From: Macrosoma leucophasiata
Taxonomy: Eukaryota > Arthropoda > Insecta > Lepidoptera > Hedylidae
Direction of reading: 5' to 3'
NCBI GenBank assembly: GCA_036365455.1
Contig: JAWQUS010000020.1
Location: 5,987,001 to 6,051,000, forward strand
Length of the DNA: 64,000 nucleotides
Positions 1 through 11,279 of this stretch are shown here, in pieces (within the stretch, counting starts at the first letter, position 1; every line of letters starts with the position of its first letter). The notes under the pieces are model-generated. The model saw only the letters and a program-made list of their open reading frames with translations, had not been told where the DNA came from and made no database searches. Both the position numbers and the translations under genes were made by a program.

Positions 1-178
1 TTGTAATGTACGGCCCTGTAATTTCCGGCACAGAGACACACACCATAAGCCTCAGGAGTGGTAACGCATCTGTATTTTGACCTTGGTCTTTGTGTGGGTG
101 TCTATAGGTTGCAGTCTTCACTTAACATCGATGTGAGCTGCATGCTAGTTTGCCATTTCCATCACATTAAAAATAAAA
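1..178 (+). mobile_element. Metulj-like SINE, truncated by window start
   Basis: 3' part of a family with at least 15 copies here. Typical features: GGTAATGTACGGCCCTGTAA, CTCAGGAGTGGTAACGCATC, CTATAGGCTGCAGTCATCAC, then GCATGCTTGTTTGCCA and an A-rich tail. The layout resembles Metulj-type SINEs recalled from butterflies; that name is a likeness. Confidence 0.75.
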
Positions 179-1913
179 AAGTTAACTTTTTTATTGAAAC
201 GCGACGGAATCTCATCATCATTTCAGCCGAAAGACGTTTACTGCTAGACAAAAGCCTCCCCAAATATTGTCTACCACAACGAACGGTCCTGGGCTGCTCT
301 CATCCAACGATTGCTCGCAACCTTAAAAACGTATGTATAATAGGTTAATGCACAACCGTTAACCTATAATACATACCAAAAAATGGCATCATATTTCGAA
401 ATAACAGAACAGAGCCTTCAATTTCATTTAAACAAGTTAAGCTACATAAAATTATTTTTAATTGCAGAAAACTTGAACCGCCAAGCATTTAACAATTACA
501 AATCAAACGACAACGCGAACATAGAAATATATTTGGTTAATAAACAAGAGTTCAAGCATGTTAACATTGTAATTACTACAACTAGAATTAGAAATAACAA
601 TGATTAATGAAATGTGTGTTTGTATGCGATAAAAATGTCGTCGATCAAGTTTCGGGAGCAAGGTGACACGGCTGACCCGAAGGTGACCCGCGTTGTGGAT
701 ACGGTTCGACGAACTCCGTACTCCGTACCTTTATTGGAACATCGGATAAATTAATAAGTCACTAGGAGGCGTATAATCGAACTTGGGTTATAGGTCGACA
801 ATTTTCATTGTTGAGGTTTTACATTTTTTCGATACACTAACCAAATTCATTAAACGGGTCAAATTAGTGGATGGTCCTATCGACATATCGAATATTGATT
901 AAAACTTAAATTCCTAATTCCTAGTAAGCTTTTGGGGTAATTTAAAAATTTTACGTATACTGACAAACACTAATTATAATTATTGTTCGATGCTTATTAA
1001 ACATGGCCATTTCACACTTAGCTAATTGGGGCGACATCGCCGAAGAAATATATCAAATAAAAAAAATATCATGTACACAAGTCAAAGTTTATGTTCAATG
1101 ACATTATTTCAATTTGATTGATTATGTAATTATTAGTTTTATCATTTGGTACCGTGTCGATCCTCAAATTGGACATTGCGGTAAGCGAAAAAACCTCAGC
1201 GGCTTTAATTAGCAATCGTTCCATTACGTATTTCATTTGTGAAACTTCATGAAATCCATAACTACTTAGAAGATAGGACCGCACGCGACTTTTTTGCTGG
1301 TACTAGGTAGACACCGCTGCATACTAATTTCAAAGTCGAACATACAAAAAACATGGAAGCGGCGCCGTCGACCGACACGAAAGAACACTTTGTTAAAAGA
1401 AATATAAAATAAAAGTAAAACGATGAAGCGTATTTACCCCCACCGTGGCTGGCAATAGAGGCTGCCGCCAACTAATTGCGAAAAACGAGATTAACGCTCA
1501 CTGTAGAGGCACTAAACACGGATGGCTCTGTTTACCACCCCAGTTTCATTCCTTTTACAACACCACTAATAGACTTATTTTATTAGGGAGAAATGCCGAG
1601 ATAACATTTATATTTAGCAACAAAGTATAATCATCGTAAAATCAACGCCGCTCCATTTCTGGCCACTGTGTGGACCGTCTTAAATTATTATCGGGACGCG
1701 TTTTATAAGACACATCTAGTAAAGTAATTGAATTAATAGGTTTTTTATAGGCACTAAATTATGTAACAGTTCACAACAGTATGTGGGTATAATGTGTTCG
1801 ACTCTACGTCTACAAACATTATACGTACAGTCAAGGCACAATTTAGTAAAATATCAATTAATTGTTTAGGAATTGTATGTTGTATTTTTTTCCCGTTTAT
1901 GTATGTATGTATG
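179..1913. other. AT-rich sequence, no gene seen
   Basis: Only short AT-rich open frames without recognisable protein features or paired splice sites. No repeat family from elsewhere in the window detected. Confidence 0.5.
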
Positions 1914-2147
1914 TATCTTCACGCCAGGTCCCTAACGGGGTAGGCAGAGAGTGTAGAGCGCCAGATATCCCGGTTCTGACAAACCTCTCGTGCCTCGTCT
2001 ACTTTCATCATTCTCTTCATACATGCACCCCGATTCCTAAGACTTTTGATCCCACCATCAGACAGAACTCGACCTATTTGGTCATGGTAGGTCAGTCTTG
2101 GTCTTCCTGGGCCTCTGCAACCATCCACATTCGCATTATCTGTTTAT
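1914..2147 (-). mobile_element. RTE-like LINE 3' fragment
   Basis: Shorter copy of the 30773-31165 element. The minus-strand frame keeps G-C-R-G-P-G-R-P-R-L-T-Y, the R-A-C-M-K-R-M-M-K-V-D-E-A-R-E motif and the S-A-Y-P-V-R-D-L-A terminus. It is 5'-truncated. A (TATG) microsatellite at about 1900-1915 flanks the 3' end. Confidence 0.8.
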
Positions 2148-3333
2148 AACAATGGATAACTTTTCTACCTTTTGCAATTTTATATGCAATACCTAATTAT
2201 TTAAATTTAATATCCATATCATTAAAAGACAAATAACATCAAACCGCCTTAACGGTAGGTGCCAATACTACAAATATAAGTCTTATTGTACAACAACAAA
2301 ACTTTTTGCGTGTCTGGCGAGTTTAGCAAAAAATTTGTGAGTGTTAAAGCCGAGGTGAGAAATCTCGAAGCAATTGTAATCCACCACGCCTGATCCGTAA
2401 GTGTACCGGCGGCGTTCATGTTACAAACCGCAAGACAACGAGATCGAATTGATATGTTCACCAGACACATACATGTCATACATACATCAGTATGGACTAT
2501 GGACTGGGTGCCTACATTAGGGTGAGGCTATACGATCAATCTAACGGCCGGTCAACCAGTTACATGACACAGAATACTTAACAACCGGTACAGAAGATTC
2601 ACTACATAGTTAAAACAATTAAATGAGTCAATTCTTGCTTTAGGGCAATAGGTTAAGCGGAATTTAGATACAGCTGTAAGCTCCTTGCATTTATTTTTAC
2701 CTATATTACTAGATTATATTATATCTTTTTCTGCCGAGTAATCTCCTCAAGCTGTTTTAGAGTTGGATTTTTTGAAAAGCGTTTCGCCACGGCGTTCGCG
2801 CCAGTGTGAGTACATAATAGTACATATATTTTAAGATTTGTAAGAAGGTAGGCATTTGACTATAACGTAAAATTGTAAGTTTAGATATTATTTAAATGCG
2901 AAGTGAGTTTGGTCTGCTTCCATGACAAATACGGTTCACTAACTAGATAAAATAAGTACATGGATAAATTGAAAAATCCGTTCATGTTGAGAAAATTGTT
3001 ATGTATAAAACTATGCAATTAATATTTCTTTTCGCCTTTTTTAAACATTTCAGCAGTAGGCCGAGGGTCCGTTCAAATAATTCTTGAATTGAGATAAGAA
3101 TCAGGCTAGGAGGTTTCAGTACCAACAATTTTGGTACCAAAAATCTTAGGTACATAATATATTATCGATTAAATAATAACATTTTGTTTATTCTCTCCGT
3201 TCTATTTCGAATATATATAAAGAGATCTTTATTCCATCGATCATAAGCCTTTCGACACAATCCTAATATCGACGAAAAAAAAAACGTTAAAGCATCCCAA
3301 TGACAATGTCCTACAAAAAAGACCACGTAATTA
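2148..3333. other. No gene seen
   Basis: AT-rich. A minus-strand frame at 2479-2249 has some GC-rich codons but no acceptor or donor. Confidence 0.5.
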
Positions 3334-4134
3334 ACAGTCGTGTGCGATAGGTTCTCGCGACAGGCCACGGCACGGGCGGCTAATTGCCGGTAACCGTACA
3401 AACGAGATTACCGGGCCGGACCGCGCCGCACGATAACAAAACGGGACGGCCGCCGGCTCGCCGCACTCGTACGCCCAACCAAATCGCTCCTGACGCAATC
3501 CAATTGCTAAAGGGCAATTGTTATTTTATAAACGGAATTATTCACGTTTCACTAATGATCTACCGTACCTACCTACTTGACTTTACCTGGTCTTACACTT
3601 GAAAGCTTATAATTAAAATGCGGAGTGCGCCTGTCCTGCTTTAACTACAGCACAAGGAAAGCATTCTAGATGAAGCATAAGTCAAATAGAGAAATTGAAA
3701 AATTCGCAGTTTACAAAATGTTGATGTAGGTTTAGGCATTAAAACTACATACCTAATAAAAACTTCATTTCGTTACTTTTTTTAATTTTCTGTCCATATA
3801 TTGCGGATAAATACTTTTGAAACCCCTGAAAAACATGTCCAATATAATGATCAAGACAATTGCTGAGCGCGGTAGGTTCTCACGCAGGCCACAGCGAGCG
3901 GCTAATTGCTGGTAACCCTACAAATGAGATTACCAAGCCGGACCGCGCCATGTCACGGCAACAAAACGGGACGGCCGGCCGGTCGGCTCCAGGGATGCTC
4001 CATCCATTGCGATTCAAAATAACTGAACTGAGCATCCCAAGCCGGCTCGCCGGACCCGGACGCCCGACCCAATCGCTCCTGACGCAATCCAATTACTAAA
4101 GGGGAATTGTTGTTTTATAAACTGAATTTTTCAC
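3334..4134 (+). repeat. GC-rich direct repeat, two units
   Basis: Units at about 3334-3548 and 3856-4134 in the same orientation share TAGGTTCTC, CGGCTAATTGC, GAGATTACC, AACAAAACGGGACGGCCG and GCTCCTGACGCAATCCAATT. The second has about 55 extra bases (3994-4045) with a small hairpin built on GGGATGCTC/GAGCATCCC. GC-rich against AT-rich flanks. Nature unknown. Confidence 0.7.
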
Positions 4135-4793
4135 GCTTTTTCCTGATCTCGGATTACGTGTTTCACTTTTCTCTTCTAGGCTTCGCGTTCCGAGATTATT
4201 GATACATACAGGCGGGTTGCGTAGCGGGCTTTTAATTATTTGTGCGGTTTAAGCGAAACAAATTCGTTTTCTGAACAAAAACTTAAATAAAAAAGCGCGT
4301 CTCAAAAAAAAGATCTTCAATGAAGAAAACTTGGGAGTAGCTTACTTCACATAAAATTGTTAGTCCGAAAATTATTATCCATAACACGTGAGTAAACATA
4401 ATGTTCAACATTTCGAAATGTTGTTTTGCATAATTCTTTTAATATATATAAGGTAAGATAATACAAATGATGATAAGATCCAAAAACATTATAGCATTTA
4501 AGATTATGACTTAAAAAAGTAAGGTAATGAAATAGAGAACCATTTACACCATTTAACCATTGAAACTATTACAATTACAAGAATATTTAATTCAGTTGCA
4601 TAGCCTCTCGGGAAGACCGTAGGATGGAAGTTTCGCGAGAAGTGCCCTGTGCCAGACCCGGTCAAAGGCCTTAGCAATGTCGTTGTGTAGATATGTCACT
4701 GAACTCGTCCTTAACTGCTGGACCAATTTTGATGATTCTTTATCGTATGTGTTTTGAGAATGGTTTAGATTTTAGATTCATAGTAAAAATAAT

Positions 4794-4835
4794 TAAAAGA
4801 GCATTTTGTAGTGGACCAACCACTACAAAATGCTC
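4794..4835. repeat. Hairpin within Helitron-like element
   Basis: GAGCATTTTGTAGTGG and CCACTACAAAATGCTC are perfect 16-base arms around ACCAA. Absent from the sister copy at 53377-53605. Confidence 0.85.
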
Positions 4836-4849
4836 CTTTAATTTTTTTT

Positions 4850-4851
<2 letters not shown>

Positions 4852-4901
<50 letters not shown>
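4852..4901. repeat. (AT)n microsatellite
   Basis: About 25 uninterrupted AT units inside the Helitron-like element 4690-4953. Confidence 0.95.
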
Positions 4902-4902
<1 letters not shown>

Positions 4903-4990
4903 TTAGTTAAGTAGATAGAGACAGGACAGCGGATTTTAGGTTGGGTCCGCTAGTATTTATATCTTCGTATCATCCTCTTCTCATCTTTCT

Positions 4991-5330
4991 GTAGCGCGCA
5001 AGGCCTCCCGGCAGGTGTAGAACGCAAGCATTAAGCGATACGGGTGCGGTCGGGTGTGTGACGGGTGATCACTAGTGGCAAATTAAAATGCGCATTTTCG
5101 TGCTTCGGAGAGCAGGACGCCGACGGTCCCGGTTGCTATCGACAGATAGCAGTCGTTAAACCTTGTCGGAGGCTTTATGGGCGGTTTGAAAACATCCGAC
5201 AGCGGGTTGGCCACTAACCCTTGTAGGTAACTCCACCAACCCGCATTGGAGCAGCGTGGCGGAGTAAGCTCCAGACCTCCCCTCAAGAAGGGGAGAGACT
5301 CGTGCCCAGTGCCCAGCAGTGGGACGTTTC
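4991..5330 (+). mobile_element. 5S rRNA-derived SINE (SINE3 type)
   Basis: The 5' part (about 5010-5090) is a diverged 5S rRNA gene segment with a TTAAGCGAT A-box region, a GGGTGCGGTC intermediate element and a GACGGGTGATC C-box region. A body of about 200 bases follows, with the stretch GTCGTTAAACCTTGTCGGAG and the CCGACAGCGGG/GTTGGCC segment, then a 3' end CCCAGCAGTGGGACGT. That tail occurs on lepidopteran LINEs other than RTE, which makes this a different chimera from the 5S SINE that I recall from Helicoverpa (HaSE3). Part of the composite repeat 4690-5475. Confidence 0.8.
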
Positions 5331-5367
5331 AAGAGTTGCTATTATTATTATGTCATCTGCTTCCTCT

Positions 5368-5475
5368 TCCTCATAAAATATCCTCTTCCTCATCCGCATC
5401 TTCTAAATTGGCGCATCACAATTCCTCTTCCTCCTCCTCTTCCTCATAATCACTTCCTCAACAACCCTAATACAT
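5368..5475 (-). repeat. GAGGAA polypurine repeat (minus strand)
   Basis: The minus strand reads AGGGTTGTTGAGGAAGTGAT, then GAGGAAGAGG arrays and GATGCGGATGAGGAAGAGGA. Colinear with 52124-52245. Part of the composite repeat. Confidence 0.6.
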
Positions 5476-6160
5476 ACTTACCCACATACACATTATATGC
5501 TAAATTTCGACCGTAGGATGGCAGAACTCACAACAGACGATCTCCTTAAAAAACAATAAATCAAAAAAGTTTCGTCCGTAGTGCATGATGGAATGTAATC
5601 GAGTTGGTCACAAAATAAACAAAATTGTAAAGTATTGCATGCAAATAAGGGGTGCGAATTCCTTATTGTTGGGGAACAATTCCAAATTAGCTGCCACTCG
5701 ACGGCACAATAATCTTACAACTTAGAAATTAATTAAGGCCACGACAAATTATATTACTCTCAAATTGAATGAAGACATTAATTCGGGGACGAAATATAAG
5801 CTGGCGGTTGTTTTGAAATGTTAATTTAGGGGCAGCGAGGCGTCATGATTTGTTCCTGAACAGATTTTTTGACGCCTCTACATTTTATTATAGTGATAAT
5901 CAATCGGTCGTTTGATTAGATCAGGTGGCTCGAGGCTTGTACTGACAGGGCGGCATTAGATTAGTGAAGCCTTATACTTGATGGGAAGTTTTCAAGTGTC
6001 TATGTAATGAATAATAAATAACTACCTTCAACGCGACGTAGCTGTGATACGCATTATTTATATTACATTACTTTAATTTGTATAGATTAAAAAAATATGA
6101 GAGCGCGTAATAAAGTAGCGTTAGAGGTAGGAGTAGAAAATCTTAATAATTTATACAAGA
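5476..6160. other. No gene seen
   Basis: AT-rich, no clear repeat. Confidence 0.5.
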
Positions 6161-6458
6161 CTAGCTGTACCCGCGACTTATCCCGCGTGAGAATTTATGA
6201 TTGTTCAGTATCTACCCGGACGAAGTCATGGGCGCAGGTAGTATAAAAGTTACTCCTTGTTACATCAGCTATCTGCCAGTGAAAGTCCCGTCAAAATCGG
6301 TAAAGCCGTTCCCAAGATTAGCCCCGCCAAACAGACAGACAGACGGGTAAAAAATGTTGTTTTGGTATATGTACCGTGTATACATACATATGCATTTAGT
6401 AAAAAGCGGTTATTTTTATATTACAAACAGACACTCCAATTTTATTTATTTGTATAGA
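6161..6458 (-). mobile_element. Non-autonomous Helitron-like element (family A)
   Basis: On the minus strand it runs from TCTATACAAATAAATAAAAT (preceded by A) to a GC-rich hairpin and CTAG (followed by T), the A|TC...CTAG|T signature of Helitrons. 298 bases, nearly the same length as the inverted sister copy at 10810-11108. No coding capacity. Confidence 0.75.
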
Positions 6459-6466
6459 TGACCGGT

Positions 6467-7192
6467 AAATCATGGGACATAAAAAAATAGGGTGGGTGCT
6501 CAGTACCTACTCGATTCTCATCCAAAATATGTAACAAAAATAGTATTTTTGACCGAATTTTCTGGCAAATTATAACATTTTGGATATTTTCACGCGCGAT
6601 CTTTACAATATATTATCGAAATCCGGCGATAAGAATAAGTATAATTACGTCCAAAACTTAATCTTGTTTATAGCGCTACAGTCGCTTGGCTAAAAAGTCG
6701 CTAAAAAGACACGTGACTTGAAGGGCAATTGAGAGTATATATTATTATGTTGAAATTAAAAAACACCCAAATTTCAATAGAGAAGATGGATGGCGATTTA
6801 CATCATGGGATCCCATACTTAGCAAAATTAAATCCCAGCCGCAGCAGTCTGCAAGACCTCAAGATACCATAAGTAATTTTTATGTTAATCCTGAACGCTA
6901 CGCAAGGCGTTTACGAAATCGATGGAGGTAGCTACATATAATTCTTTCAAACTTCTGTCAGACAAATGTCACCTCAGTTTGCCCGGGACCACGGAAGCTG
7001 AAAAGCGACCGATACGTCGGGTTGATTTTAAAAATCATTTTAGTTCAATAAACGCGAGATAAATCCGTAAAAATAGTTTTATTTCAATATTATTATGTTA
7101 ACAAGTGTAAATGTAAATAAAGTGTTTTATATTTTATATGTGATTCTGAATTATTATGCCTTTTAATATGTCCCATGATTAGTCACCCTGTA
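6467..7192. mobile_element. Possible TIR-bounded DNA element containing a coding-like segment
   Basis: ATCATGGGACATA near 6464-6476 and its inverse ATGTCCCATGAT near 7170-7181. The right end continues outward as TAGTCACCCTGTATAAC, typical of Tc1-like element ends (CAGGGTG). The left end is weaker and lies just beside the Helitron-like element 6161-6458. The interior holds an open frame (6722-6931) and AATAAA signals near 7048 and 7116. Confidence 0.4.
6722..6931 (+). other. Coding-like segment, C-terminal end of an unknown protein
   Basis: A frame with no ATG, open from 6722 to a TAG at 6929, reads ... E-D-G-W-R-F-T-S-W-D-P-I-L-S-K ... and ends R-Y-A-R-R-L-R-N-R-W-R. A TTTCAATAG acceptor-like site lies at 6772-6780. 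AATAAA polyadenylation-like signals follow within 190 bases. Composition looks protein-like (W, R, P rich rather than K, I, N, Y as in random AT-rich frames). It may be the last exon of a transposon gene or a captured host exon. It could still be chance. Confidence 0.3.
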
Positions 7193-7464
7193 TAACTAGT
7201 CACTAATTAAACTGAACTGTGTAGATAGCAACATTGTACAACATGCGTCAGAATCCCTAACTCCTTGTTAAACGGTAGGGAACTTTACGACAAAGTTCCT
7301 AAAGTTTATTATAAAAGCATATTGTAATTTAAGTCGTTGATTTTTTTTAATATAACTCTTTTCATGAGATCAGCTGAGCTAGCTTTTTAACTTTCCTCCG
7401 CAGTTGCAAACAAATTCGCACTGATGTCACGACCGCATAAAGATATATCTATACATGTGTAATA

Positions 7465-7612
7465 TCTATAGATACTAATCATATTATAAAGAGGAACCAT
7501 TTGTGTGATTGTATGTATGTTTGTAACGTTTATAAGCTGCATCTTCACTGAGTGACATAGGCTATATTACCTACATTCATTGCACCCGTGCGAAGTTGGA
7601 GCGAGCCACCAG
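7465..7612 (+). mobile_element. Helitron-like element (family C)
   Basis: Has the ATTATAAAGAGGAA start region and the GCACCCGTGCGAAG hairpin near the 3' end, as in 34736-34913 and 54503-54693. The terminal CTAG is lost and the interior is shortened. Confidence 0.55.
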
Positions 7613-7774
7613 GTTTTTATAAAAAAAACTGTCTCGATAAATAACGCACTTGTTAGAACTAAGATAATTTGTCTCTTTTCCAGTGAGTCCGGGGTGTATA
7701 ACCCCGAATAGAATACAATAGCGTTAAGAATTATCATTTGGTGGTAGATAAATAAGGACTAATAAGGTCATGGC

Positions 7775-8105
7775 CATAGAGCAACACGGGCCACCGACCG
7801 CGGCGGACCGGAGGGGAGTAGCCATATGCAGGCTTTCCCCTCTGTCAAAGTACAAGCCCAAGTGGTCCTACGCCTGTCGCCCAGATGTTTAAAGGTGTGC
7901 GTGAAATTGTTTATGTATTTGTAACAGTCAAGGTGTGAGTTTCGTAGTAATAGACGATTTTTGTAGTGTGTGTGTGTTGTGTGTGTATCACACGAGGTTT
8001 CCCCCGCAAAAAATGACAGACTGATTTGCATCGCTAATGAACGCTATAGCTATGGCTACTGCCCTCCGGTCCGCCGCGGCGGCTGGTGGCCCGTGTTGCT
8101 CTATG
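7775..8105. mobile_element. hAT-like MITE, full-length
   Basis: 331 bases with inverted termini of about 50 bases starting CATAGAGCAACACGGGCCAC. Flanked by the 8-base duplication GTCATGG(C/T) at 7767-7774 and 8106-8113. An 8-base duplication is typical of hAT transposons. The two other copies (48131-48424, 58368-58600) also have 8-base duplications, fixing the ends as CATAG...CTATG. The interior has a (GT) stretch and no coding capacity. Confidence 0.8.
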
Positions 8106-8580
8106 GTCATGGTAAAGTAATACCAGGGAAAACCAGTATTTAAAAATATTCCCGACTTAACACCAATAACGTAGGTACATTTACAAAATCAGTATAATGA
8201 TCAGTTTGTCGTAGTGAATACAGTAATCAAAACAAAAAACCGACTTCGTAAAGCGGCCAATTTAAAAAAAAAAATCACAAAAGCAACCGAACGCCGCCGT
8301 CTTGCTTGTCAGTAACTTAATCGTCTCCTTGAAACACTTTATTATCAGACAGGTTATGGACACGGCACACATTTCATCGGTAAACACCATTAACTGATAC
8401 AAGTTTTTTTTTATAGAACAGTGTGTATCGAGAACATTATATGACTCGCTTTCTTTTAAGATGTCAAGTAGGTGTTCGTGTTTGTAAACTGAACAATGTA
8501 CCACGTATCATCAGCACCGAGATGATTTTGCAGTGACGTCATTGTTATAAATTGTTGCACCTGTCTTTTTACAGCTATTC

Positions 8581-8856
8581 ACTGGTGGAAGAGCTCCAGT
8601 GATGGAGCTCGAGGGCGTAGGCACCACCGCATCGCCTAATCTATTTGCCACCAAATGGTAGTGTGCAGGACTATCGTGTTCCGGTTAGATGGTAATGAAT
8701 GGCTCCGTAATAATTATCATAGAGGCTTACACACACCATCTTAGTCCTCAGGGGTAGCAACGCATATTCACTTTGACCTCTGGATAATGTGTAGTCGTCA
8801 CTTAACATCCATATGGACAGCATGCTTGTTTGCCACCACCATCACATTAAAAAAAG
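8581..8856 (+). mobile_element. Metulj-like SINE, near full-length, diverged
   Basis: Runs from ACTGGTGGAAGAGCTCCAGT to CATCACATTAAAAAAA. Several internal gaps relative to 44242-44533. Confidence 0.75.
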
Positions 8857-10809
8857 GCTAGGTTTTAGCAACAGTTTTCAGAATCCTAGTGCAACTATGA
8901 AGAATTGGAGGGCGTGATGAATGTAGAAGTGGGATGGGAGGCGTGTTAGGGATTTGAAGTGGAGATACATGCATTTATTTTTCTTTTGAAAAATTGAAGT
9001 GTTTATAAAAAAAAGTTTGATCTGTTTCATCTTAAACAATTAAACAGGCAAGTGACGCAACTTCTTAATGCCAACAAACGAAAAACCGTTGAAACCAATT
9101 AATTAAACAAAGAATAACAACCGGCGACAGACATGTCCCCGTTCCCGCGAAAGTTCCGGCGAACTGTGACAAGGTTGCAAGCAGAGGACCACCGGAGAAA
9201 CGTGGTAATGTTTCCGCGTAAATCATACACAGACGACCAGTCCTCTCTGAGCTCTCACCGGCTATTGTGTGCTTTACGTTATGTGGGAACTGTAGGGTTC
9301 CAAACGTGTTAGCCATCAACGAAGGTTGAGCGGTGTCAAGTAAATTTTAACACGCAATTAGTAACCCGCCGCACGCCTTGGCACCGATATGGGCCGTTAA
9401 GGGCGGATGGTATCCGTGTAGTTTTACCTACGTAAAGATACCCCGATTTAATTTTTATGTATCTGAAGTTAAGGCCAGTTCCAAAAAAAGGTCATTGTCT
9501 AAATAGAATGAGCTGGTGTACAAGTTCAAGTATTGGTACCTATGCATTTTGTTTCTGTTTTCAATCATGAAACCATTAACTATTTACCATCTAAACCAGT
9601 GATTCCCAAAATGGTCCAGGCAGACCCCCCGGGGTCCATGTAGGCGTGAATAAAAATAGGATATATGGGAATGTGATATAAATGTAGCAAGGAGGAGTCC
9701 ACCGAAATCAGAAAAAAATTGAAAGGCGTCTACAACAAAAAATGTTTGGGAACCTCTGATCTAAACAGTATCGTTTGGCAGGATACACATACGGTGATGT
9801 GGAGATATACCTGAGCTCCAAACTCCTAAGCGAAGCTCTACTATGTATTACAACATTTACAACCATTGTTCTGCGGAACCTCGCAATTTTTCTTGGCCAT
9901 CTTGAGCTCACTCGCGGGTGTTTATCGTACGTTTTTCGGCGATGGGCTTTTGGCAACAAACGTCGATCATTGTTTTTGTGCACGCAATCTGTCAGTTATG
10001 AACCGTACACAATACGGGGAAACTTTATCGTGACCGCTCTAATTCTTTTCAATCAGGAAATTGTTTTAACCGCCATAAACATTGTTTTGCCACAACAAAT
10101 TTCGAGGCGGGGGACGTGCGTGAAATATCATAAGTTGTTTTCACGTGAAATGACCAAGGCGTAACAGTTTTAAATATCAACAACTTTCTGGTTGTGGTTA
10201 CGTCGAAATATAGCTTAGTCATCTAATGCATCGAGTAATTTTGGGTGCTATCATCAATTCTAATATGAAAACAGAGACGTAATCTTTAGAATTATGGCCG
10301 GCGCGAATCAAAACAGTGGTTAGAATAATAAATCATGCGGAGAATCTTCGCTCGGTCTTACATAAAAATACGGAAGTGCACCTGTCAGCCTTATTAACAT
10401 TAATGAATGCATACACTTGTAGACAAAGTGTTTAAACGCATCACTGCCTGACAACAAAACAATGTAACTATATCGGTAGCACGTTATGTAAAATCGTACA
10501 GATCAGCACGAAGAACATAGTTTATTACTCGATGAGCAAATTTACGATAAGGCTGTACCGCGCCGGTATAAAATTATACAAGCTTTTGAAGGCAATCACG
10601 CTAGTTAGTTGCTAAGGTCGAAGCTATCGTAATAGAAACTGATTTGCATCGGTGCGGCCGCGACCCGGCTAATAAACACGATGCCCCATGCCCAACCAGA
10701 CACAGTCTTCTGACATGTTCCAATTTGACACTAAATGAGGGCTTAAAATCTTGGGAAGAAGTCGAAGGACTATGGACTAGCGCATTAATAACTATATTTT
10801 ATTACAACA
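8857..10809. other. No gene seen apart from the 9597-9758 MITE
   Basis: Contains a 129-codon frame (9775-10164), rejected as a gene. A TATAAAA at 10566 lacks a downstream gene. Confidence 0.5.
9597..9758. mobile_element. Short hAT-like MITE (162 bp)
   Basis: Ends CAGTGATTCCCAAA and, read inward from the right, CAGAGGTTCCCAAACATT. Flanked by a perfect 8-base duplication ATCTAAAC (9589-9596, 9759-9766). This is the common hAT MITE terminus type. Unrelated in sequence to the CATAGAGC family. Confidence 0.85.
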
Positions 10810-11108
10810 TCTATACAAATAAATAAAATTGGAGTGCCTGATATATAAAAATAACCGCTTTTTACTAAATGCATGTGTATGTATACACGGTACATATACC
10901 AAAACAACATTTTTTTCAATTTTTGTCTGTCTGTTTGTTCCTGCTCGGGAACGGCTGGACGGATTTTGACAGGACTTTCACTGGCAGATAGCTTATGTAA
11001 TAAGGAGTAACTTAGGCTTCTTTTATACTAGCTGCGCCCACGACTTCGTCCGGGTAGATACTGAACAATCATAAATTCTCACGCGGACGAAGTCGCGGGC
11101 AAAGCTAG
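10810..11108 (+). mobile_element. Non-autonomous Helitron-like element (family A)
   Basis: Starts TCTATACAAATAAATAAAAT after A and ends with the hairpin-forming GCGGACGAAGTCGCGGGC followed by CTAG|T. It contains the conserved GGGAACGGCTGGACGGATTT core. Full-length and closely similar to 6161-6458. Confidence 0.8.
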
Positions 11109-11148
11109 TTATAATATAAAAACACTAGATAAAGTCTGTGGTTGTCAA

Positions 11149-11279
11149 GAAAAAAGGGGTTAAGTCAAATCTTTTAAAGGTTTGACTTATCTCCTTTTTC
11201 CTCATCATAACTATCTCATTGATTAGCCACAATGTATTAGATATACAGAACTGTATGGTCTGTATATCTAATACATTGT
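11149..11279. repeat. Two adjacent hairpins
   Basis: The first, 11149-11203, has arms of about 23 bases (GGGGTTAAGTCAAATC with GGTTTGACTTATCTCC). The second, 11229-11249 and 11259-11279, has perfect 21-base arms (ACAATGTATTAGATATACAG...) with a 9-base loop. Both lie directly after the Helitron-like element ending at 11108. Confidence 0.7.

Larger units (their letters stand above)
4690..4953 (+). mobile_element. Helitron-like element (family D), 3' end CTAG
   Basis: Ends with the hairpin AGCGGA...TCCGCT overlapping CTAG at 4950-4953, followed by T, as Helitrons do. It carries an inner inverted duplication (4794-4835) and an (AT)n microsatellite (4852-4901), both absent from the sister copy at 53377-53605. 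Confidence 0.5.
4690..5475 (+). repeat. Composite repeat, copy 1
   Basis: Order: Helitron-like segment (4690-4953), a linker of about 35 bases, 5S-headed SINE (4991-5330), a short linker, then a polypyrimidine segment (5368-5475) ending CCTCAACAACCCT. The same order and the same junction sequences occur inverted at 52124-53605. It therefore behaves as one unit rather than a chance cluster. Confidence 0.7.

Noticed and set aside
4995..5330. Gene in the 5083-5286 minus-strand frame
   Set aside because: The frame is the antisense of the 5S-headed SINE body; related frames recur in the other copies.
9775..10164. 129-codon plus-strand open frame
   Set aside because: No domain or signal features. 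It starts right after a MITE and overlaps another open frame on the other strand.
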